Shown here: positions 5,434-13,050 of the stretch, piece by piece | Layout of the letters: each line of letters begins with the position of its first letter | Position numbering within the stretch: the stretch's first letter is position 1 | Virus record (IMG/VR): IMGVR_UViG_3300030380_004558 | Location: 7,597 to 45,319 of that record | DNA: 37,723 nt | DNA from: a virus | Direction: 5' to 3' (one strand) | Program-made: the position numbers and the translations under genes | Notes under the pieces: generated by a model | Database searches by the model: none | What the model saw: the letters and a program-made list of their open reading frames with translations, nothing else | What the model was told of the DNA's origin: nothing

Positions 5434-5567
5434 TATTTGATTACACTAACTTAAGCCCTGAAGTAGAGGCGTTACTAAAGAAAAAACTAACTAAACAATT
5501 ATTAAATGATGAATTTACTAAGATTTCTAAAACTCAGACGAATCAAAAGAAAAAGAAAAAGAAGTAG
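5430..5567 (+). CDS. Small early protein with lysine tail (45 aa)
   Basis: Starts in an ATGA overlap with the previous gene. The N-terminal half is helical and mixed-charge. The last seven residues are QKKKKKK, from an A-rich tract also read in another frame by the next gene. Coupling supports reality, but no family is recognised. Confidence 0.5.
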   Translation: MIFDYTNLSPEVEALLKKKLTKQLLNDEFTKISKTQTNQKKKKKK

Positions 5568-5778
5568 AGAGGATCATCTGTGGATACAGATGATGACTAA
5601 CGAGAAAAAGATCAGGGAACAGATAGAGCAGATGGTAGCAAGGAACAAATATGTTTCAGCGAAATCTAGGTATAAAATAACTCTTTCAAAACCTCGACAA
5701 ATTATTTATCTTTATAAACAAAACGAAAACATCAGAGATGAACTTAGACAAATCCAATCCAATAGTAGAGGCAGATGA
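5506..5778 (+). CDS. Basic early protein (90 aa; start uncertain)
   Basis: Open from ATGATG at 5506, giving a strongly basic N-terminus (LKLRRIKRKRKRSRED) that could bind nucleic acid. That start overlaps the previous gene by 62 bases in another frame. A second ATGATG near 5590, after the previous stop, would give a 61-residue protein without the basic arm. I cannot decide between them. The remainder is helical and charged. Confidence 0.5.
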   Translation: MMNLLRFLKLRRIKRKRKRSREDHLWIQMMTNEKKIREQIEQMVARNKYVSAKSRYKITLSKPRQIIYLYKQNENIRDELRQIQSNSRGR

Positions 5779-5893
5779 TCCAGACTTCCTATGGCATTCA
5801 AACAATGCATTGAGAAGGGAGTTATCTCAGGCTAAGAAGGACTTAGCCAAAGCACAAAAGAAAATTAAAGACCTCCATTGGTCTAAAAATTAG
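5738..5893 (+). CDS. Small helical protein (51 aa)
   Basis: ATG at 5738 inside the end of the previous gene, stop at 5891-5893. The protein is acidic at the start (EADDPDFLWHSN) and ends in a Lys/Ala-rich helix (LRRELSQAKKDLAKAQKKIK), probably a coiled coil. It is the last gene of early operon 1, with a terminator 18 bases downstream. Its stop overlaps the stop of the convergent minus-strand gene. Confidence 0.55.
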   Translation: MNLDKSNPIVEADDPDFLWHSNNALRRELSQAKKDLAKAQKKIKDLHWSKN

Positions 5894-6168
5894 TTTTGTT
5901 TGTTTGTTGAAAAGGGGGGAGGCAGAGATGTCTTCCCTTTTTTTGTTGCATCTATATAACCACGCTCGTATTCAATTTGTTTTTCTATTTTCAAAATACG
6001 ATTCTCTAAACCATTGATAACAATTATTTTTTTGTCTAGTCTTTCGTGTACTGTGGTGAGTTCATTCTTAATGCTCATAAACTCAGAGTATATTCCTCCA
6101 GCAGTAAAGACTGCAACTAAAAAAGATATTACAAGCGATATATTATTTTTTAAAAATGTATCAGGCAT
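5890..6168 (-). CDS. Membrane-anchored coiled-coil protein (92 aa)
   Basis: One transmembrane helix near the N-terminus (about residues 9-28, ISLVISFLVAVFTAGGIY), then a charged coiled coil (30-70) and a short Pro-rich tail (SLPPPF). The predicted form is a single-pass membrane protein. Size and layout resemble phage holin-like or spanin-like lysis accessories, but nothing diagnostic is visible. It is the only minus-strand gene inside the early plus-strand block and stands alone, with a TATCTTTA box only a few bases upstream. The plus-strand operon terminator lies inside its 3' coding end. Confidence 0.6.
   Translation of the reverse strand: MPDTFLKNNISLVISFLVAVFTAGGIYSEFMSIKNELTTVHERLDKKIIVINGLENRILKIEKQIEYERGYIDATKKGKTSLPPPFSTNKQN
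5912..5944 (+). terminator. Rho-independent terminator of early operon 1
   Basis: GGGGAGGC (5916-5923) pairs with GTCTTCCC (5930-5937) over eight pairs, two of them G-U, loop AGAGAT, followed by seven Ts (5938-5944). It lies 18 bases after the last early-operon gene and within the 3' end of the convergent gene. Confidence 0.7.
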
Positions 6169-6189
6169 ACAGTAAAGATAAAACTTTTC

Positions 6190-6220
6190 TTGCTAAATTA
6201 AAATAATATTATTATCTTCG
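6190..6220 (+). promoter_or_regulatory. Promoter of the recombination operon
   Basis: TTG at 6190-6192, 20 bases of spacer, then TATCTTCG at 6213-6220, one base off the flavobacterial TTG-N17-23-TAnnTTTG promoter. It precedes the first gene of the operon (6246) by 25 bases and follows the terminator of the previous operon. Confidence 0.55.
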
Positions 6221-6245
6221 TTATTATAAATTTAAATCTAATCAA

Positions 6246-6431
6246 ATGGATAAAACCAACAATCCTACGTTTGACCAATTCCTAGACGATGAGTACCAAT
6301 CAAAAGGATATGTTCAAGCACACAAAGTAATTCAAGAATTAAGAACTACAATATTCAAAGACCTTAACGACAAAGAACTAGATGATTTCCGAAAGGAATT
6401 TGCCTATGCACTTGACATGACACTTAAATAA
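6246..6431 (+). CDS. Small acidic hypothetical protein (61 aa)
   Basis: Acidic helical protein, no family recognised. First gene of the recombination operon. Its leader TTTAAATCTAATCAA before the ATG is identical to that of the minus-strand gene starting at 36918. The next gene begins three bases after its stop codon. Confidence 0.65.
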   Translation: MDKTNNPTFDQFLDDEYQSKGYVQAHKVIQELRTTIFKDLNDKELDDFRKEFAYALDMTLK

Positions 6432-6433
6432 AT

Positions 6434-6733
6434 ATGAAAGAATATATATTTGACCAATTTGTAGACAACATCCTTAGTCATACAGGACTGACTAAGGAGC
6501 AACTTTTTGAGAACAGTCGTAAAACAGAATTCTCAAATCCTCGTAAGTTTTTATATAAACTATGTGTAGATAGAGGTATTTCTGTTGCTGATGTAGTTCT
6601 GTACATGAACAAGAATAATTTTCCATGCACCGATGCAACAATTCATCAAGGGATAACATCTCTAAATAAAATGATGGAAAAAGATTCAGACCTGAGCATT
6701 ATACTTAACAAATTATCAAACGTTGAGGCTTGA
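6434..6733 (+). CDS. DnaA domain IV-like DNA-binding protein (99 aa)
   Basis: The C-terminal two thirds (about residues 30-95) resemble the DNA-binding domain IV of the DnaA initiator: an 'NPRKFLYKLCVDRGISVADV' helix, a second helix, then 'CTDATIHQGITSLNKMMEKD', which lines up with the DnaA signature D-H-S/T-T-V/I-h-A. There is no AAA+ ATPase domain. Stand-alone proteins of this kind occur in Bacteroidota phages and could recognise DnaA-box-like sites in the phage origin or in host DNA. It sits at the head of the recombination genes. Moderate confidence, from pattern only. Confidence 0.5.
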   Translation: MKEYIFDQFVDNILSHTGLTKEQLFENSRKTEFSNPRKFLYKLCVDRGISVADVVLYMNKNNFPCTDATIHQGITSLNKMMEKDSDLSIILNKLSNVEA

Positions 6734-7106
6734 AGATATATTTCAAGAAGCAAGGACTGATTTTGGATCAGCAAATTTGGATGGCGAAGGTCATGAGTCT
6801 CGTATGATGTATGGTGTTAAGATAAGTCGAGACACTTTATCAGGAGAGATAAAGATATTTAATCCACGTGGCAAGGATTACGATGAGGAGTTAACCTCAG
6901 AAGAGTATTTAATATTCAGTCAGGGATGGCGTAAGGGAGTTTACCGATTGGTTCTTCAAGTTTATAGACAACGTTTGGATATTATTGAGAAAAGAATCCC
7001 TGAATTATTAAACAATAAGAAAAGTCTGTTAGCTTTAAAAGAAAGGCGAACTGGCTTGATGCAAAAGTATTATAAGATAACACAAAAATTAAACCAACTA
7101 AAATGA
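6723..7106 (+). CDS. Hypothetical protein (127 aa, TTG start)
   Basis: Not recognised. The C-terminal half (65-127) is a long basic coiled coil (VYRQRLDIIEKRIPELLNNKK). The first in-frame start is a TTG at 6723 inside the end of the preceding gene. The next ATG, 27 codons on, would shorten the protein. It overlaps the annealing-protein gene by ATGA (7103-7106), placing it in the recombination operon. Confidence 0.6.
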   Translation: MRLEDIFQEARTDFGSANLDGEGHESRMMYGVKISRDTLSGEIKIFNPRGKDYDEELTSEEYLIFSQGWRKGVYRLVLQVYRQRLDIIEKRIPELLNNKKSLLALKERRTGLMQKYYKITQKLNQLK

Positions 7107-7762
7107 AAAATTTAAAATCACCATTTAAAGAACTAACGGCTATAAATGTAAATGAAAAAGTAGAAAAAAAAGGAAAGTATAAATATTTATCTTGGGCATA
7201 TGCTTGGGCTATAATAAAAGATAAATATCCTAATGCAAACAGAAAAGTTTATGAATCAAAGACAACAGAATTAAATTATTTTACTGATGGTAAAACTGGA
7301 TACGTAAAAGTAGGAGTCTGTCTTGAAGGTTATGACAACACGGAAGAAAAAAATGCTCTTGGATTGGAACATGTTGATTATTTACCCATAAAAGGTAATA
7401 ATAATCAATCAATACCACTTGGTAATATTACGTCCTTCTCAGTAAACACATCCATCCAAAGGAGTACAGCTAAAGCAATTGGAATGCATGGACTAGGACT
7501 TTCTTTATGGGCTGGAGAGGATCTTAAAGACATAGGCGATGATACTGATAGTGTAGCAGATGAAGGGTTAGACCTTGGAATTCCTAATACTAAGAAAAAG
7601 AAAAAAGAAGTCACTCCGCCCACTGGTGATCCTACTGTTGATATTCCTGTTATACAAAATTTAGTTAAAGCTAAAAAAACATGGGATCAAATTGAGGAGT
7701 GGCTTAGGCTAATTTATGATGATTTAACAATAGAAGAATATAAAAACAAATATAATGAGTAA
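7103..7762 (+). CDS. Sak/DUF1071-type single-strand annealing protein
   Basis: 219 residues. Family signatures are clear: 'LSWAYAWAIIKDKYPNA' near residues 29-45, and 'NTSIQRSTAKAIGMHGLGLSLWAGEDL' near 114-141, which matches the DUF1071 consensus (N-x-x-IQR-x-x-K-AI-x-MHGLGL-x-x-x-AGEDL). These are Rad52-like phage recombinases that anneal complementary single strands, usually paired with a 5'-3' exonuclease. Such an exonuclease is encoded immediately downstream, overlapping by eight bases. A Lys-rich linker (TKKKKKEV, about residue 165) separates a small C-terminal domain. Confidence 0.85.
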   Translation: MKNLKSPFKELTAINVNEKVEKKGKYKYLSWAYAWAIIKDKYPNANRKVYESKTTELNYFTDGKTGYVKVGVCLEGYDNTEEKNALGLEHVDYLPIKGNNNQSIPLGNITSFSVNTSIQRSTAKAIGMHGLGLSLWAGEDLKDIGDDTDSVADEGLDLGIPNTKKKKKEVTPPTGDPTVDIPVIQNLVKAKKTWDQIEEWLRLIYDDLTIEEYKNKYNE

Positions 7763-8555
7763 GAAAAAATTAACAGAGAAACAGATCATAGATAAACTAC
7801 GTATCGATGAGCATTACTATGGAGAGTTTGGAAGGCAATGGCTATCTAACTCTGACATTCAGAATCTTTCACCAAACACCTTTAAGCAGTTCGGAAAGGT
7901 AGAGCCTGACAATGAGAACTTTGTAAAGGGTAGGTATTTCCATCAACTTATTTTAGAACCTGAGAAGGCAAAAGACTTTCCAATATGGTCAGCAACTGAG
8001 ACTAGAGGAAAGGCTTATAAAGAATTTTTAAAAGAAAAAGGTCTGAACTTTGTTTTAAAAGAGTCAGAGGCTTTAGTAATTGAGAATATGGCTAAGGAAA
8101 TTGTAAGTCGTCACGATCAGTTAACTGAACTGATTACCAACAAGGAAGCACTAAGAGAGGAGCCTTTTGTCGGAAAAATTTTCGGACATGATTTTAAATG
8201 CAAATGTGACTTGATTAGTCAGCAGGGCATAGTGGTTGATCTCAAAACAACCTCAGCCAAAAGCATCGAGGAGTTTATATGGCTAGGTAAAAACAAATAT
8301 TACTATGACACACAGGCTTTTATTTATCAATCGCTGACCGGAAAATCAATGACTTTTGTGGCTATTGATAAGCAACAAAAAGAATATGGAAATAGTGGCG
8401 AGTTCTACCACGAGATTTATGTCTGCCCTACGAGTGAGGAAACTGTACTCCAGGGAAAACAAAAGGTAGAACAAGCCCTCCAAACCTATGAGAAATACTA
8501 TGGTAAGGATAAAAAAGAAGACATAAGAAAAGTAATATATAATTTAAAATTTTAA
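7755..8555 (+). CDS. RecE/YqaJ-like PD-(D/E)XK exonuclease
   Basis: 266 residues. Motifs of the phage-type PD-(D/E)XK exonucleases (PDDEXK_12-like, RecE C-terminal domain) are visible: GRYFHQLILEP at 59-69 (H63), D152 in KCKCDLI, D162-x-K164 in VVDLKTTS, and Q187 in YYYDTQAFIYQ. It would degrade one strand of double-stranded DNA to feed the annealing protein, giving a RecET/Red-like recombination pair. The gene overlaps that of the annealing protein and is followed three bases later by the SSB-like gene. Confidence 0.85.
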   Translation: MSKKKLTEKQIIDKLRIDEHYYGEFGRQWLSNSDIQNLSPNTFKQFGKVEPDNENFVKGRYFHQLILEPEKAKDFPIWSATETRGKAYKEFLKEKGLNFVLKESEALVIENMAKEIVSRHDQLTELITNKEALREEPFVGKIFGHDFKCKCDLISQQGIVVDLKTTSAKSIEEFIWLGKNKYYYDTQAFIYQSLTGKSMTFVAIDKQQKEYGNSGEFYHEIYVCPTSEETVLQGKQKVEQALQTYEKYYGKDKKEDIRKVIYNLKF

Positions 8556-8558
8556 ACT

Positions 8559-8861
8559 ATGAGTGAAAAGATTAAACAAAAGTTTTGGGGAACGTTACAG
8601 CTTGACAATTTAGGCAACGCTGTGAGAAGTCTTCCTAGTAAAGTAAAAAAATCAGAAAAGTATGGTCATCAATTTGACGTGAAAGCCGCACTATGGGTTG
8701 ACGGAGGGATATCCATTGACGTTTGGGATAATGAAAACAAAACCTCAATAAAGCTAGGCAAGTTAAATTTAGATCAAGACTATGTCCAACCTTCTCCATC
8801 TGATAAACCTGATCAAGCAACTCCAAAAGAAGAGGAGTCTAGTCCTGATTTACCGTTTTAG
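8559..8861 (+). CDS. SSB-like protein with DLPF C-terminal tip
   Basis: 100 residues. The first about 70 look like a small beta-rich OB-fold candidate (KFWGTLQLDN...QFDVKAALWVDGGISIDVWDN...IKLGKL). A flexible acidic Pro/Ser tail ends in PDLPF. That layout (compact domain, disordered acidic linker, D-L/I-P-F tip) is typical of bacterial and phage single-strand DNA-binding proteins, whose tip recruits partner enzymes. Position next to the annealing protein and exonuclease fits. The OB fold itself is inferred. Last gene before a terminator. Confidence 0.7.
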   Translation: MSEKIKQKFWGTLQLDNLGNAVRSLPSKVKKSEKYGHQFDVKAALWVDGGISIDVWDNENKTSIKLGKLNLDQDYVQPSPSDKPDQATPKEEESSPDLPF

Positions 8862-8877
8862 GTAACCCCAATTAAAC

Positions 8878-8907
8878 TAGGGGGATTAGTTTCCCCCTAT
8901 TTTTTTT
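8878..8907 (+). terminator. Rho-independent terminator of the recombination operon
   Basis: TAGGGGGA (8878-8885) pairs perfectly with TCCCCCTA (8892-8899) around a six-base loop, followed by eight Ts (8900-8907). It lies 17 bases past the SSB-like gene. Confidence 0.9.
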
Positions 8908-9070
8908 GTGTAAAATGTTAAAAATATTTTTATATATACTATATATATATATTTATAATTATATTTAACTTTTTTGAATACAGAATGAGATTTAAAACCA
9001 ACATTTTCAACACAATGCACGTCTATGCAAGGCTATGCAATTATAAAACCAACATAAAACCAACATTTTA
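8908..9070. repeat. AT-rich repeat region upstream of the primase gene, candidate origin
   Basis: No gene here. It contains an alternating TA tract (about 8931-8952), three CCAACAT copies (8998-9004, 9049-9055, 9060-9066), and three ATGCA copies at an exact ten-base period (9015, 9025, 9035). An AT-rich unwinding-like tract beside short helically phased repeats, directly before the replicative primase/helicase, is what a phage origin can look like. The CCAACA copies may instead be operators or translation leaders. No clear promoter box is seen. Confidence 0.45.
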
Positions 9071-11485
9071 ATGTCAAATACCGTCACAATATTCAAAAAC
9101 ATCAACGAAACTAAAGCTCCATTCTTCAGAGATGTAACTACAATTTTGGAAAGAATACAAAAAGGAGCAAGCAAAAAATTAGTTTTATCTATCAGAAAAG
9201 AGGATGATAAAGGGAAACGAAACGAATTAAAAAAACAACTACCTAGTATATGTTTCTCTGGAAAGTTTAATAAGAGGTCAGACGTTTCATTAGTAGAGCA
9301 TAGTGGCATCATATGTTTAGACTTTGATGGTTATAAACTTCAAAAAGATTTACTTGACGAGAAAAGAAAGTTTGCCAAAAACAAATACGTCTTCAGCGTT
9401 TTTATCTCTCCTTCAGGCAAAGGACTAAAGGTGCTGGTAAAGATACCAGCCAAACCTGAGAACCACATAGGATACTTCATGGCTTTGGAAAAGCATTTTA
9501 AGTCTAAATACTTTGACAAGACCTCCAAGAATATAAGTAGAGTTTGCTATGAGTCTTATGATCCTTTAATTGAAATAAATGATAAAGCCTTGATATGGGA
9601 GACTGCTGAAGATTTAGAATATAAAGAACACACAACTAGTAATGGTGTCAAAACCATTCCCATAAGAGACGAAAACAAAATTGTTGAAATCCTAGTTAAG
9701 TGGTGGCAAAAAAAATATCCTATGTCTCAGGGACAAAGGAATCAAAATGCATTTGTTTTAGCCATGGCATTTAATGACTTTGGAATTGATCAGCTTACTG
9801 CAAGTCTAGTTATAAATCAATATAAGAGCAGAGACTTTAATGCTACAGAAATTAATAATACAATAAAGTCTGCATACTCCAATACTAAAAATTTTAATAC
9901 TAAGTTCTACGAGGATGAGGATAAGATAAATGAAATACAGCAAAGACTTAGAAGAGGAGAATCAAAAAAAGCAATCCGTCAAGACCTCAAGGAGTCGAAC
10001 TTGACGGAGGAAGTAATAGACTCCGTGTTAGATCAAGCCGAAGAGAACAACTCGGTTAAGTTTTGGACTATGAGCAGTAAGGGTGTAGTTAAAATCATAC
10101 CCTTAATATTTAAAAAGTTTTTAGAAACTAATGGTTACTATAAGTTCTGTCCTGAGGGACAGAAACATTATGTGTTCGTTAAAGTTACTGATAACTTAAT
10201 AGATCATACCTCTGAAAAAGAGATTAAAGATTTTATTTTGAATCACTTACAAGGCATGGACGACATGGCTATATATAATTATTTTGCTGATCAAACAAGA
10301 ATATTCAAAGAAGACTTCCTGTCTTTGTTGGGCACTATTGAAATCTTTTTTATTCAAGACTCTATGGATACGGCTTATCTCTATTATCAGAATTGTGCCG
10401 TACAAATAACAAAAAATACTGTAAAGTCTATTGACTACTTAGAACTCAAAGGTTATGCGTGGAAAGATCATGTTATTAAAAGAAATTACAATAAATGCGA
10501 TACTGTCGAAAGTGATTTTAAACAATTCATCAGCAACATATCTAGCAATGATCCTGGAAGAATATTAACCTTTGAATCTACGCTAGGCTATATGATGCAT
10601 GGTCATAAAAATATATCTTATTGCCCCGCCACCATATTAAATGATGAGCGCATATCTGATTCTGCAAATGGTGGAACTGGCAAGGGAATACTTTTGCAAT
10701 CACTTGAACACATGAAGAAGTTAATAATGATAGATGGAAAAGCGTTTGCATTTGAAAAATCTTTCCCTTATCAATTAGTTTCTGCTGATACACAAATACT
10801 AGCTTTTGATGATGTTAAAAAATACTTTGACTTTGAGAGATTATTCTCTGTGGTTACAGAAGGATTAACGCTAGAGAAAAAAAATAAAGACGCCATAAAG
10901 ATACCATTTAGCAAGTCTCCTAAAGTAATTATAACTACTAACTATCCTATCAAAGGAAGTGGTGCGTCGTTTGCTAGAAGAAGATGGGAGTTAGAATTGG
11001 CTACACATTATACTGAGGACTATACTCCTACACACGAGTTCGGTAAGTTCTTATTTGGAGAAGAGTGGGAGGACGATGACTGGTGTAGGTTTGATGACTA
11101 TATGATCAAATGCATCCAGTTATATTTAAAAAGAGGACTTATAGAAAGTGATTCAGTAAATGCTGACAAGAAACGATTAATCATTAATACTAACTCAGAT
11201 TTTATTGAGTGGTGTGGTTTATTAGACACTCATGCTGCGAATGCTTTGCTTAAGGTAAACGAGAGGATTCATTTAAATGGATTGCATTATGACTTCACAA
11301 CCCAATATCCTGACTATGCTAAGTTTTCTAAGCGTTCAGTGTCTCAATATCTATTTAAAAAATGGATGATTGCATACTGTGTATATAAAGAAGGCCTTGA
11401 GCCAGAGCTTGGTCGTGATGCTGTGGGTAATTGGATAAGAATAAAGCCTAGGAGTGAAGGTGTTATACAAAAGAAACTATTATGA
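9071..11485 (+). CDS. Primase-helicase (VirE_N/BT4734-type N-terminus, SF3-like helicase C-terminus)
   Basis: 804 residues. The N-terminal 190 match the VirE_N/BT4734-like domain, a primase-polymerase relative: ICLDFDGY at 81-88 (acidic D84, D86) and SPSGKGLKVLVKI at 113-125. Residues about 210-280 (VEILVKWWQKKYP...RNQNAFVLAMAFNDFG) look like a PriCT/primase C-terminal helical domain. The C-terminal ATPase has Walker A GGTGKG at 534-539 (K538), an ILAFDDV Walker B-like stretch, and VIITTNYP with FARRRWEL (sensor/arginine region), as in SF3/DUF5906 phage helicases. It would unwind and prime phage DNA at the fork. The gene follows the candidate origin and overlaps the next helicase gene by ATGA. 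Confidence 0.85.
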   Translation: MSNTVTIFKNINETKAPFFRDVTTILERIQKGASKKLVLSIRKEDDKGKRNELKKQLPSICFSGKFNKRSDVSLVEHSGIICLDFDGYKLQKDLLDEKRKFAKNKYVFSVFISPSGKGLKVLVKIPAKPENHIGYFMALEKHFKSKYFDKTSKNISRVCYESYDPLIEINDKALIWETAEDLEYKEHTTSNGVKTIPIRDENKIVEILVKWWQKKYPMSQGQRNQNAFVLAMAFNDFGIDQLTASLVINQYKSRDFNATEINNTIKSAYSNTKNFNTKFYEDEDKINEIQQRLRRGESKKAIRQDLKESNLTEEVIDSVLDQAEENNSVKFWTMSSKGVVKIIPLIFKKFLETNGYYKFCPEGQKHYVFVKVTDNLIDHTSEKEIKDFILNHLQGMDDMAIYNYFADQTRIFKEDFLSLLGTIEIFFIQDSMDTAYLYYQNCAVQITKNTVKSIDYLELKGYAWKDHVIKRNYNKCDTVESDFKQFISNISSNDPGRILTFESTLGYMMHGHKNISYCPATILNDERISDSANGGTGKGILLQSLEHMKKLIMIDGKAFAFEKSFPYQLVSADTQILAFDDVKKYFDFERLFSVVTEGLTLEKKNKDAIKIPFSKSPKVIITTNYPIKGSGASFARRRWELELATHYTEDYTPTHEFGKFLFGEEWEDDDWCRFDDYMIKCIQLYLKRGLIESDSVNADKKRLIINTNSDFIEWCGLLDTHAANALLKVNERIHLNGLHYDFTTQYPDYAKFSKRSVSQYLFKKWMIAYCVYKEGLEPELGRDAVGNWIRIKPRSEGVIQKKLL

Positions 11486-12708
11486 AGCTTAGAGATTATC
11501 AGGAGGAAATAATATCTAAAGGAATAGATGTAATAGCTGAGCATGGATTTGTATACTTAGCTATGGAGGTCAGAACTGGAAAAACCCTTACAAGCTTGGG
11601 TATAGCTAAAGAAATGGGAGCCAAGCGGGTTCTGTTCATTACTAAAAAGAAAGCGATTAGCTCAATCGAGGCTGACTATCAGATGCTCAGACCTCGCTTT
11701 AGCCTTGATGTGATTAACTATGAGAGCTTGCATAAGATAGAAGGGAGCTTTGATCTAGTGGTATTGGATGAGGCTCATTCGATGGGAGCTTTTCCGAAGC
11801 CAAGTAAGCGAGCTAAGCAGGTAAAGATAATTATTCAAAAGAATGATCCATTAGTTATTTTATTATCGGGAACTCCTACGCCTGAGTCTTACAGTCAAAT
11901 GTATCATCAGATTTATGCTATACCTAGAAATCCATTCAGAAGGTTTATAAATTTCTATCGGTTCTGTGATGAGCACGTCAACGTAACTCAAAGACCCATC
12001 AATGGTATATACATTAAAGATTATTCTAAGGGACTACCAAGCATAATGGATTCAATGCAACCTTACTTTATATCATACAGTCAAAAGGAGGCGGGTTTTC
12101 AAGTGAAAACTAATGAGCATATACTACACGTTAAGATGAACCCATTGACCTATAATCTTGCAAAAAAACTTCAGAAGAATTTAGTAGTGGAGGGAAAGAA
12201 TGAGGTAATACTGGCAGATACACCGGTTAAGCTTATGATGAAGCTTCATCAGATATATTCTGGAACAGTTAAATTTGAGAGTGGAGCCTCTAAAACATTA
12301 GACTATACCAAGGCTCAGTTTATAAAAGACAAATTTAAAGACAAGAAGATAGGCATCTTCTATAAGTTTAAAGAAGAGTTTAAGGCCTTAAAAGAAATTT
12401 TTCAAGACAATCTTACTACTGAGCTTGAAGAATTTGTTAACACCAATAAGTCAATCGCACTACAAATTGTGAGTGGAAGAGAGGGCATAAGTCTTCGACA
12501 AGCTGACTGCTTGGTTTATTACAATATTGACTTTAGCGCTACTAGTTATTGGCAGTCTCGTGATCGCATGACAACCAAGGATAGAGAAAAAAACGAGGTT
12601 TATTGGATATTCTCTGAGAGGGGAATTGAGGATCAGATATATAAAGCAGTTGTTAATAAGAAGGATTATACCCTGAATCATTTTAAAAAAGATTTGTTAA
12701 ATTTATAA
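11482..12708 (+). CDS. SF2 DEAH-type DNA helicase
   Basis: 408 residues with the superfamily 2 motifs in order: Q-like LRDYQEEII at the start, motif I RTGKTLTS (about 31-38), motif II VVLDEAHS (DEAH, about 92-99), motif III LLSGTPTP (about 128-135), motif V IVSGREGISLRQAD and motif VI YWQSRDRM (about 353-360). It resembles compact SNF2-like phage helicases, which remodel forks, recombination intermediates or protein-DNA complexes. Co-translated with the primase-helicase through the ATGA overlap. Confidence 0.87.
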   Translation: MKLRDYQEEIISKGIDVIAEHGFVYLAMEVRTGKTLTSLGIAKEMGAKRVLFITKKKAISSIEADYQMLRPRFSLDVINYESLHKIEGSFDLVVLDEAHSMGAFPKPSKRAKQVKIIIQKNDPLVILLSGTPTPESYSQMYHQIYAIPRNPFRRFINFYRFCDEHVNVTQRPINGIYIKDYSKGLPSIMDSMQPYFISYSQKEAGFQVKTNEHILHVKMNPLTYNLAKKLQKNLVVEGKNEVILADTPVKLMMKLHQIYSGTVKFESGASKTLDYTKAQFIKDKFKDKKIGIFYKFKEEFKALKEIFQDNLTTELEEFVNTNKSIALQIVSGREGISLRQADCLVYYNIDFSATSYWQSRDRMTTKDREKNEVYWIFSERGIEDQIYKAVVNKKDYTLNHFKKDLLNL

Positions 12709-12710
12709 TT

Positions 12711-12845
12711 ATGATAGACGGATTACCAAAAATGAACGCTAATTATCTTACAGAAAATGATCTGTGGGATAGCTCATGGCTCAAAGAAAAATATCCGGAA
12801 AGATTTATAAATGACCGAACAACAGATACAAACAAAAAAAATTAA
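12711..12845 (+). CDS. Small acidic hypothetical protein (44 aa)
   Basis: ATG at 12711, two bases after the helicase stop, TAA at 12843-12845. Acidic, with several Trp/Tyr residues (LTENDLWDSSWLKEKYPERF), probably helical. The last 35 bases overlap the nuclease gene in another frame. No family recognised. Tight spacing favours a real gene. Confidence 0.45.
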   Translation: MIDGLPKMNANYLTENDLWDSSWLKEKYPERFINDRTTDTNKKN

Positions 12846-13050
12846 ACAATTAGAAGCTGATGGATACTATGTCCTCAAGCTTATTAAAACCAATAAGAAT
12901 GGTATTCCAGATTTGTTAGCACTACACCCCAACAACGAGGTCTTATTCGTAGAAGTTAAAACTAAAAAGGGTAGAGTATCTAAGCTTCAGGAATATCGAA
13001 TGAAAGAACTAAAAGACCATGGATTCAATGCGGAAGTATACAGAGGCTAA
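12811..13050 (+). CDS. VRR-NUC nuclease
   Basis: 79 residues, the typical size of minimal phage VRR-NUC proteins. It carries the PD-(D/E)XK active site as GIPDLL (D34), EVLFVEVKTKKG (E48, K50) and Q60 in LQEYR. These enzymes cut branched DNA such as flaps and junctions. In this operon it would process replication and recombination intermediates. Confidence 0.88.
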   Translation: MTEQQIQTKKIKQLEADGYYVLKLIKTNKNGIPDLLALHPNNEVLFVEVKTKKGRVSKLQEYRMKELKDHGFNAEVYRG

